A stretch of DNA of 10,349 nt from an uncultured Clostridia bacterium. Lineage in GTDB: Bacteria > Bacillota > Clostridia > Christensenellales > Borkfalkiaceae. The position numbers were made by a program, and so were the translations under genes. The DNA lies in contig URMI01000017.1 of the NCBI GenBank assembly GCA_900548845.1, positions 1 to 10,349 on the forward strand, read 5' to 3'. Below are positions 6,017 through 10,349 of the stretch, piece by piece (the stretch's first letter is position 1; every line of letters starts with the position of its first letter). The notes under the pieces are model-generated. The model saw only the letters and a list, made by a program, of their open reading frames with translations, was not told the DNA's origin and ran no database searches.

Positions 6017-6931
6017 ATGGCAGAATTTACCGCAAAGGACGTCATGACGCTCCGTGAACAGACGGGCGCGGGCATGATGGATTGCAAGAAGGCCCTTGTC
6101 GATGCAGAGGGCGATATGAACAAGGCAGCGGACCTTCTCCGCGAGCGCGGCATTGCAAAGGCTGCAAAGCGCGCTTCCAAGATCGCCGCAGAGGGCGTCG
6201 TCTATGCCTACATCGAAGGCAATACGGGCGTGCTCGTCGAAGTCAACTGCGAGTCCGACTTCGTTGCCAAGGGCGACAGATTCCGCGCCCTTGTCGAGAC
6301 GGTCGCAAAGCAGATCGCAGCGACGAAGCCTCAGGACGTCGAAACGCTCCTTGCTTCCACCCTTCCTTCGGGTGAGACGGTCGAAGCGTTCGTCACCGAT
6401 CAGACCGCCGTCATCGGCGAGAAGATCTCCGTCCGCCGTTTCACGGTGTATGAGAGCGCGGGCCACATCGAAACGTATATCCACATGGGCGGCACGATGG
6501 GCGTCATGCTCAACTTCGCCTGCGAAGAGAACGACGTCACGAAGGAGCTCGCGCACAACATCGCGCTCCACGTCGCATTCTCCAAACCTCAGTACATGAC
6601 GAAGGACGAAGTCTCCGAGGAAACGCTTGCCAAGGAGAAGGAGATCCTCATGAAGGAAGTCATGAACGAGGGCAAGCCCGCGAACATTGCAGAAAAGATC
6701 GTGCTCGGCAAGATCAAGAAGTTCTACGAAGAGAACTGCCTGCTCGACCAGAAGTTCATCAAGGACGACAAGGTCACGATCGCTCAGCTCATCGCAGAAG
6801 AAGCCAAGAAGGCAGGCTGCTCCGTGGAGCTCAAGGCATTCTGCTTCTACGTCATGGGCCAGGGCCTCGAAAAGAAGAGCGAGGATCTGCAGGAAGAAGT
6901 CGCCAAGCAGGTCGAGGCGATGAAGAAGTGA
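6017..6931 (+). CDS. tsf: Translation elongation factor Ts, 304 aa
   Basis: EF-Ts is the guanine nucleotide exchange factor that recycles EF-Tu-GDP to EF-Tu-GTP in the cytoplasm. The N-terminal UBA-like domain carries TGAGMMDCKKAL (16-27), and the core begins with the EF-Tu contact motif NCESDFVAKGD (77-87; SDFVAK corresponds to the conserved TDFVA(R/K)). The repeat of core subdomains is complete and the protein ends in QVEAMKK. The length of 304 is within the family range (about 280-310). GGAGG (6003-6007) precedes the ATG by nine bases. It is the second gene of the rpsB operon and is followed not by pyrH, as in Bacillus, but by about 430 bases of repeats and terminators. Confidence 0.98.
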   Translation: MAEFTAKDVMTLREQTGAGMMDCKKALVDAEGDMNKAADLLRERGIAKAAKRASKIAAEGVVYAYIEGNTGVLVEVNCESDFVAKGDRFRALVETVAKQIAATKPQDVETLLASTLPSGETVEAFVTDQTAVIGEKISVRRFTVYESAGHIETYIHMGGTMGVMLNFACEENDVTKELAHNIALHVAFSKPQYMTKDEVSEETLAKEKEILMKEVMNEGKPANIAEKIVLGKIKKFYEENCLLDQKFIKDDKVTIAQLIAEEAKKAGCSVELKAFCFYVMGQGLEKKSEDLQEEVAKQVEAMKK

Positions 6932-6932
6932 G

Positions 6933-6975
6933 GAGATTCACGAATTTCTTTCGCTGCGCGAAACAAATTCCGTGA
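6933..6975. repeat. 43-base palindromic repeat, copy 1
   Basis: Begins two bases after the tsf stop codon and is identical over all 43 bases to 7148-7190. Each copy is a near-perfect hairpin: TCACGAATTT (6938-6947) pairs with AAATT-C-CGTGA (6965-6975, one bulged C), and inside it TTTCGC (6949-6954) pairs with GCGAAA (6958-6963) around loop TGC. It looks like a REP-type or miniature-element end. Confidence 0.85.
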
Positions 6976-7023
6976 TGGGTGAGTTTGGGGCATCTAAGTT
7001 GCTTGTTCGCCCGCGAACCCATC
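6974..7023. other. Nested inverted repeats inside the repeat mosaic
   Basis: GATGGGT (6974-6980) is the exact complement of ACCCATC (7017-7023), and GTTCGC/GCGAAC (7005-7018) forms a tight hairpin within. A further stem GCCTCT/AGAGGC with loop GGTA lies at 7044-7059. No open frame with a ribosome binding site is present here, so the stretch appears to be structured non-coding DNA or RNA. Confidence 0.5.
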
Positions 7024-7067
7024 TGTCATTCTAAGAACAATAAGCCTCTGGTAAGAGGCAAATTGAG

Positions 7068-7108
7068 TCCCGCAGCGGAGGGGAACCCTCCTTGCGGGAT
7101 TTATTTTT
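7068..7108 (+). terminator. Rho-independent terminator after tsf (first)
   Basis: TCCCGCA (7068-7074) pairs with TGCGGGA (7093-7099), and GGAGGG (7077-7082) pairs with CCCTCC (7086-7091) around GAA, followed by TTTATTTTT (7100-7108). This is a 13-bp interrupted stem with a good T-tract, 136 bases past the tsf stop and inside the repeat mosaic. Confidence 0.8.
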
Positions 7109-7119
7109 AGAAGCAACAA

Positions 7120-7143
7120 AGGGGAACCCTCCTTGCGGGATTT
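7120..7143. repeat. Duplicated 3' half of the terminator
   Basis: The 24 bases at 7120-7143 repeat 7079-7102 exactly, shifted by 41 bases. The copy carries the loop, the CCCTCC arm, the TGCGGGA arm and a longer T-run (7141-7146), but not the TCCCGCA left arm. Its right arm could pair with the single left arm at 7068-7074 as an alternative fold. Confidence 0.85.
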
Positions 7144-7147
7144 TTTA

Positions 7148-7190
7148 GAGATTCACGAATTTCTTTCGCTGCGCGAAACAAATTCCGTGA
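7148..7190. repeat. 43-base palindromic repeat, copy 2
   Basis: Identical and in the same orientation to 6933-6975; because each copy is itself palindromic, the two are also inverted repeats of each other. Together they frame a segment of 172 bases. The next feature downstream is the second terminator. Confidence 0.85.
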
Positions 7191-7211
7191 GAAGTCAGGT
7201 TTGACGAATGG

Positions 7212-7240
7212 AACAGGCGGTCTTTGCCGCCTGTTTTTTT
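7212..7240 (+). terminator. Rho-independent terminator (second, likely the original tsf terminator)
   Basis: AACAGGCGG (7212-7220) pairs with CCGCCTGTT (7227-7235) around TCTTTG, inside a run of seven T residues (7234-7240). With no gene between it and tsf, it reads as the ancestral rpsB-tsf terminator, now displaced by the repeat mosaic. Confidence 0.9.
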
Positions 7241-7280
7241 GCGCCTTGCTTTCAATATCCTAAAAATTTCAAAGCGGGTA

Positions 7281-7309
7281 TTGATTTTTGCGGCGGGGCG
7301 TGCTATAAT
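7281..7309 (+). promoter_or_regulatory. Promoter of the cytidylate-kinase-like gene, extended -10
   Basis: TTGATT (7281-7286), a 17-base spacer, then a perfect TATAAT (7304-7309) preceded by TGC. It is the strongest-looking promoter in the window. It begins 40 bases after a terminator, so the gene is transcribed on its own. Confidence 0.9.
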
Positions 7310-7347
7310 GGGGGCACAAAGGGCGGCGAGAGCTCGCGCCCGTATGA

Positions 7348-7355
7348 TAAGGAGG
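7348..7355 (+). promoter_or_regulatory. Ribosome binding site that sets the start of the kinase-like gene
   Basis: TAAGGAGG ends eight bases before the ATG at 7364. The longer in-frame reading from 7208 would begin upstream of the terminator and of the promoter, so it can be excluded. Confidence 0.92.
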
Positions 7356-7363
7356 GCAGTACC

Positions 7364-7945
7364 ATGAAGCACAGGATCATCACCGTCAGCCGTGAATTCG
7401 GCAGCGGCGGACGCACGATCGCCAAGGAAGTGGCGGAAAAGCTCCGCATCCCCTGTTATGATCAGGAACTCATCGAAAAAGTGGCGGAAGAGAGCGGCTT
7501 TGCCAAGGAGTACATCGCCGAACACGGCGAACAGACGGGCAACTGGCTCACCAATGCCTTTGCGGCGGCGGCCTCTTACTACGGGCCCATCGGCAGGGAC
7601 TTTGTGTGGATGGCGCAGAGGAAGGTCATTCTTGAACTCGCCGAAAAGCAACCGTGCGTCATCGTGGGGCGCTGCGCCGACTTTATCCTCCGCGACAGGG
7701 CAGACCTTCTCAAAGTGTTCATCCATGCCGATCCCGCCTTCCGCGCCGACCGCATCGTGCGCGTCTACGGCGAGCGGGAAGATTCGCCCGAAAAGCGCAT
7801 CCGCGATAAGGATAAGCGCCGCATGGCATACTACCGCTACTATACCGACATCGACTGGGGCGTCGCCAAGAATTACGACGTCTGTCTCGACAGCGGCACG
7901 ATCGGCATCGACCGCTGCGCCGACATCATCTTCTCGCTCTTCTGA
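7364..7945 (+). CDS. Cytidylate kinase-like family protein, 193 aa
   Basis: The N-terminus reads ITVSREFGSGGRTIAKEVAE (6-25), the modified P-loop of the cytidylate-kinase-like family common in Clostridia (Pfam Cytidylate_kin2), followed by the usual CYDQELIEKVAEESG. The central CVIVGRCADFIL (98-109) and the HADPAFRADRIVRVYG segment, with a basic lid-like stretch (EKRIRDKDKRRMAYY, 143-157), also fit. Members are P-loop NTPases related to CMP kinase, but the loop has GSGGR where the canonical enzyme has a GKS/T, so activity and substrate are uncertain. The length of 193 is normal for this family (about 190-210). It is a single gene with its own promoter, placed where pyrH normally follows tsf. 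True CMP kinase (cmk) is a different, longer protein; I would not assign that symbol. Confidence 0.85.
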   Translation: MKHRIITVSREFGSGGRTIAKEVAEKLRIPCYDQELIEKVAEESGFAKEYIAEHGEQTGNWLTNAFAAAASYYGPIGRDFVWMAQRKVILELAEKQPCVIVGRCADFILRDRADLLKVFIHADPAFRADRIVRVYGEREDSPEKRIRDKDKRRMAYYRYYTDIDWGVAKNYDVCLDSGTIGIDRCADIIFSLF

Positions 7946-7985
7946 GCCGCGGGAATGACCTTCCGCTTGGGCGGAAAGGGAGCGG

Positions 7986-8019
7986 CGGGCGCGCGAATTT
8001 TCCCGCGCGTCCGTCTTTT
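7986..8019 (+). terminator. Probable terminator after the kinase-like gene
   Basis: A 10-bp GC-rich stem (7986-7995 with 8004-8013, one G-T wobble) has an eight-base loop and is followed by TCTTTT. The T-tract is imperfect. A smaller hairpin CGGCG-TTTT-CGCCG (8021-8034) follows at once. Confidence 0.6.
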
Positions 8020-8083
8020 GCGGCGTTTTCGCCGTACTTTCATGAAAACCCCGCGCAATTTGCGTGCTTTTTCGGCGCGGGTA

Positions 8084-8092
8084 TGATATACT
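8084..8092 (+). promoter_or_regulatory. Promoter of pyrH-frr-uppS-cdsA, extended -10 with weak -35
   Basis: TATACT (8087-8092) is preceded by TGA. No good -35 stands at 16-18 bases (the nearest is TGCTTT, 8065-8070), so promoter strength would rest on the extended -10. Start is expected near 8099, about 33 bases before the pyrH ATG. Confidence 0.65.
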
Positions 8093-8119
8093 ATTAAAAA
8101 TCGGAGCGCCGTGCGGCGC

Positions 8120-8126
8120 AAAGGGG
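8120..8126 (+). promoter_or_regulatory. Ribosome binding site that sets the pyrH start
   Basis: AAAGGGG ends five bases before the ATG at 8132. The in-frame GTG at 8111 has no binding site and would add seven residues (MRRKGDT) not expected in the family. Confidence 0.8.
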
Positions 8127-8131
8127 ATACT

Positions 8132-8842
8132 ATGCAGCCGAAATACAAACGGATCCTGTTGAAGCTCTCGGGCGAAGCGCTTGCGGGCGATCAGAAGTTC
8201 GGCCTCAACGAAGAGGTCATCTCGCGCGTCGTCGATCAGCTCGTCAAAGTGCACGATATGGGCGTGGAGATCGCGCTCGTCATCGGCGGGGGCAACTTCT
8301 GGCGGGGCAGGCAGGGCACCAATATGGATCGCGCCACTGCCGACCAGATGGGCATGCTCGCGACCGTCATCAACTCGCTCGCCATGATGGACGCCATCGA
8401 ACAGAGGGGCGTTCCCACGCGCGTGCAGACGGCGCTCAACATGATCTCGGTCGCAGAGCCCTACGTCCTTCGCAAGGCGCTGCATCACTTCGAAAAGGGG
8501 CGCATCGTCATCATGGCGTGCGGCACGGGCAACCCGTATTGCTCGACGGACACCGCCGCCGCCCAGCGCGCCTGCGAAATAAGAGCGGACGTTTTGCTCA
8601 TGGCAAAGAATGTGGACGGCATCTACGACAGCGACCCCGCGCTCAACCCGGACGCCAAGAAATACGACAGGCTCACGTTCAGCGACATCGTGAACAAAGG
8701 CCTCAAAGCGATGGACGCGACGGCTGCGACCATGTGCATGGAAAACGACATCCCCGTGCTCGCCTTCGCGCTCGGCGAGGAAGATTCCATCCTCCGCGCC
8801 GTCTGCGGCGAAAGCCTGGGCACGCTCATCAGCAACGAATAA
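8132..8842 (+). CDS. pyrH: UMP kinase, 236 aa
   Basis: PyrH phosphorylates UMP to UDP with ATP in the cytoplasm, the step that commits uridylate to UTP and CTP. It belongs to the amino acid kinase fold, not the P-loop kinases. Visible motifs are KLSGEAL (11-17, phosphate-binding Lys/Ser/Gly), IGGGNFWRG (51-59), the DRATADQMGMLATVINSLA helix and GTGNPYCSTDTAA (131-143), then KNVDGIYDSDP (159-169). The residue before STDT in the UMP-binding loop is usually Phe and is Cys here (C137), a mild oddity. The length of 236 is close to the typical 238-243. frr follows 18 bases after the stop, the standard pyrH-frr pair. Confidence 0.97.
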   Translation: MQPKYKRILLKLSGEALAGDQKFGLNEEVISRVVDQLVKVHDMGVEIALVIGGGNFWRGRQGTNMDRATADQMGMLATVINSLAMMDAIEQRGVPTRVQTALNMISVAEPYVLRKALHHFEKGRIVIMACGTGNPYCSTDTAAAQRACEIRADVLLMAKNVDGIYDSDPALNPDAKKYDRLTFSDIVNKGLKAMDATAATMCMENDIPVLAFALGEEDSILRAVCGESLGTLISNE

Positions 8843-8860
8843 CCTTTTAAGGAGACGATC

Positions 8861-9430
8861 ATGGAAAACGAAAAAATGGAAGAGATCTTTTTGGTGCTCG
8901 AGGATAAGCTCGATAAAGTCGTGAACGTCCTCAAAGACGAGTACGGCACCATCCGCGCGGGCCGCGCCAACCCCCACATCCTGGATAGATTGCAGGTGGA
9001 GGCATACGGCGGTATGAGCCCCCTCAATCAGCTGGGCAATATCTCCGTCGCAGACGCGAGATGCCTTGTCATCAGCCCTTGGGATAAGTCGCTTCTAAAG
9101 TCCATCGAGAAGGCGATCCTCGCCTCCAACATCGGGCTCAATCCCACCAACGACGGCAACGTCATCCGCCTTGTCTTCCCCGAACTCACCGAGGAGAGAA
9201 GAAAGGACCTTGTAAAGCAGGTGCGCCGCATGGGCGAGGACGCGAAAGTCGCCGCCCGCAACGTGCGCCGCGAAGCGATGGAAGGCATCAAGAAGATGAA
9301 GAACGGCAAGGAGATCTCCGAAGACGAGGCATCCAACGCCGAGCAGGATGTCGAAAAGAACATCGCAAAGTGCATGGAAGAGCTCGATAAGGCAGTCTCT
9401 GCCAAGGAAAAAGAGCTCATGACCATCTGA
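8861..9430 (+). CDS. frr: Ribosome recycling factor, 189 aa
   Basis: RRF splits the post-termination ribosome together with EF-G and GTP. The family segments are intact: TIRAGRANPHILD (30-42), YGGMSPLNQLGNISV (49-63), NIGLNPTNDGNVIR (90-103), TEERRK (110-115) and AARNVRR (131-137), followed by the long charged helices of the three-helix bundle. The length of 189 is slightly over the common 185. TAAGGAG (8848-8854) stands six bases before the ATG. The gene's TGA shares its last base with the ATG of uppS (TGATG at 9428-9432), so the two are translationally coupled. Confidence 0.98.
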   Translation: MENEKMEEIFLVLEDKLDKVVNVLKDEYGTIRAGRANPHILDRLQVEAYGGMSPLNQLGNISVADARCLVISPWDKSLLKSIEKAILASNIGLNPTNDGNVIRLVFPELTEERRKDLVKQVRRMGEDAKVAARNVRREAMEGIKKMKNGKEISEDEASNAEQDVEKNIAKCMEELDKAVSAKEKELMTI

Positions 9431-10125
9431 TGGGGGAGATCCCCCGCCACGTCGCCGTCATCATGGACGGCAACGGGCGCTGGGCGCAGAAACGCCTCCT
9501 TCCCCGCAGCGCGGGCCACAGCGCGGGCATGAAGCGCATGATAGCTTTGAGTGAATACCTCTTCCGCCGCGGGGTGGAAGTGGTGACGCTGTACGCGCTC
9601 TCGCAGGAAAATTTGTCGCGTTCCGAAGAGGAGCTTTCCGCCCTCTTTGCGCTCTTCCGCCAATATTTCGCGGGCAACGTCGAACGCCTTCAAGAGAGCG
9701 GCATCCGCCTCGGCGTCATCGGGGACGTGACCCTTCTCCCCGAAGATATCCGAACGCTCATCGAGAGCGGGAAGGAGAGGACGAAGGAGGGGAGGCGCGG
9801 CACGCTGGTGCTCGCCATCGCCTACGGCGCGCGGCAGGACATCGTGCGCGCCGCGAACATCGCCCAAAAAGCGGGCAGGGAGCTCACGGAAGAAACCTTT
9901 TCCGCGCTCCTTTCGACGGGGGCGTATCCGCCGCCCGATCTTCTCGTCCGCACGGGCGGAGAAAAGCGCCTTTCCAACTTTCTGCTGTTTGAATCGGCTT
10001 ACGCCGAACTGTATTTTTCCGATAAGATGTTCCCCGCCTTTACCGACGAAGACATGGCGCGCGCGCTCGAAGATTATGCCTCGCGCGACCGCCGCTTCGG
10101 CAGGGTCAGGGCGGAGAAAGACTGA
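9430..10125 (+). CDS. uppS: Undecaprenyl diphosphate synthase (cis-prenyltransferase), 231 aa
   Basis: UppS extends farnesyl diphosphate with eight isopentenyl units to make the C55 lipid carrier for peptidoglycan and other wall polymers; it acts in the cytoplasm at the membrane face. The start HVAVIMDGNGRWA (7-19) holds the catalytic Asp (D13), and H30 lies in RSAGHSAG. Further on are YALSQENLSRSEEE and, near the end, DLLVRTGGEKRLSNFLLF (170-187). Several positions differ from the usual consensus: AIAYGARQDI for NYGGR, RTGGEKRLSNF for RTSGE.RLSNF, and LLF for LLW. At 231 it is slightly short (about 240-255 is usual), mostly at the N-terminus. It has no Shine-Dalgarno outside frr and relies on TGATG coupling. 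A different cis-prenyl chain length cannot be excluded, but the operon position favours UppS. Confidence 0.93.
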   Translation: MGEIPRHVAVIMDGNGRWAQKRLLPRSAGHSAGMKRMIALSEYLFRRGVEVVTLYALSQENLSRSEEELSALFALFRQYFAGNVERLQESGIRLGVIGDVTLLPEDIRTLIESGKERTKEGRRGTLVLAIAYGARQDIVRAANIAQKAGRELTEETFSALLSTGAYPPPDLLVRTGGEKRLSNFLLFESAYAELYFSDKMFPAFTDEDMARALEDYASRDRRFGRVRAEKD

Positions 10126-10132
10126 GTTTGCC

Positions 10133-10338
10133 ATGAAAAGACTCCTCACGGGCATCGTCTATATCCTCATCCTCCTGGGCGCGTTCCTGCTCAGGAGGTA
10201 TGTGCATCTTCTCTTTTTCGACGCGCTCGTGCTGCTCTTTTCCGTGCTCGGCACCTGGGAGATGCTGCGCGCCTTCGGGGATCGCATCGACAGGGCACAG
10301 AAGACGCTCGTTTTGCTCTTTTCTTCGGGCATCATCAT
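10133..10338 (+). CDS. cdsA: Probable phosphatidate cytidylyltransferase, N-terminal part (3' truncated)
   Basis: Only about 68 residues are present before the contig end. The product starts MKRLLTGIVYILILLGAFLL, and has a first membrane helix (about 4-21), a second (about 25-40), then GTWEMLRAFG and a third hydrophobic segment beginning near 58. The (K/R)R-(L/I)-(I/L)TG start and multi-helix layout fit CdsA, the integral membrane enzyme that makes CDP-diacylglycerol from phosphatidate and CTP, and cdsA is the expected neighbour after uppS. The signature region of the family lies near the C-terminus and is missing, so the call leans on position. The start lies seven bases after the uppS stop and has no clear Shine-Dalgarno, suggesting coupling. 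Confidence 0.7.
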
Positions 10339-10349
10339 AGATCGGAAGA
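10339..10349. other. Probable Illumina adapter remnant, right edge
   Basis: The last eleven bases, AGATCGGAAGA, equal the first eleven of the Illumina TruSeq adapter (AGATCGGAAGAGC). With CCGATCT at the opposite end, in mirrored orientation, this is almost certainly untrimmed adapter carried into the assembly. The final codons (..DRK) are therefore not biological. Confidence 0.9.

Noticed and set aside
6933..7190. CRISPR array
   Set aside because: Only two copies of the 43-base repeat, 172 bases apart, with no regular spacers and no cas genes.
7145..8977. 610-codon open frame on the minus strand
   Set aside because: It is antisense to the kinase-like gene, pyrH and frr, and spans two promoters and a terminator. 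It arises from GC-rich codon bias in the opposite strand and has no family resemblance. The same applies to the long minus-strand frames opposite lon, rpsB-tsf and frr-uppS.

Overview
The window is a 10.3 kb, GC-rich piece of a bacterial chromosome that reads almost entirely left to right. The genes point to an anaerobic member of the Firmicutes (Bacillota, clostridial side): an A-type flavoprotein with rubredoxin, the Gram-positive order rpsB-tsf-(extra gene)-pyrH-frr-uppS-cdsA, strong AAGGAGG ribosome binding sites, and a cytidylate-kinase-like protein of a type common in Clostridia. Species cannot be named from the sequence. Both ends carry what look like Illumina adapter remnants (1-7 and 10339-10349), so this is probably a complete short assembly contig, and both edge genes are cut by the contig ends.

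Layout. (1) 8-862: the C-terminal flavodoxin part of an FprA-type flavo-diiron protein, a 57-residue two-helix membrane protein overlapping its stop codon, and a 51-residue rubredoxin. Together they suggest an O2/NO detoxification cassette, closed by a strong terminator at 877-912. (2) 978-4060: a promoter, the ATP-dependent protease lon, and the ribosome-assembly GTPase engB (ysxC). (3) 4061-4350: a gene-free stretch with three 11-bp-phased repeats, a compact set of nested hairpins, and a 16-bp perfect stem. (4) 4315-5076: a probable leaderless XRE-type regulator with two membrane helices; its promoter contains a perfect palindrome, suggesting autoregulation. It ends in its own terminator. 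(5) 5089-6931: promoter, structured leader, rpsB (S2) and tsf (EF-Ts). (6) 6932-7240: a 300-base repeat mosaic made of two identical 43-base palindromic repeats around a terminator whose 3' half is duplicated, then a second terminator. (7) 7281-7945: a cytidylate-kinase-like gene with its own near-consensus promoter. (8) 8084-10338: pyrH, frr, uppS and the start of cdsA, closely packed, driven by an extended -10 promoter.

How it fits together. Most of the window is core growth machinery: translation (S2, EF-Ts, RRF), ribosome assembly (EngB), pyrimidine nucleotide supply (PyrH), envelope lipid synthesis (UppS, CdsA) and protein quality control (Lon). The accessory interest lies in the gaps between genes and in the membrane-linked regulator. 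All five promoters found share a TGN extended -10. I see no CRISPR array, transposase, tRNA or rRNA, and no clear novel multi-gene system. The best candidates for something undescribed are the intergenic repeat mosaic (6933-7190), the structured element at 4145-4218, and the self-regulating membrane XRE protein.
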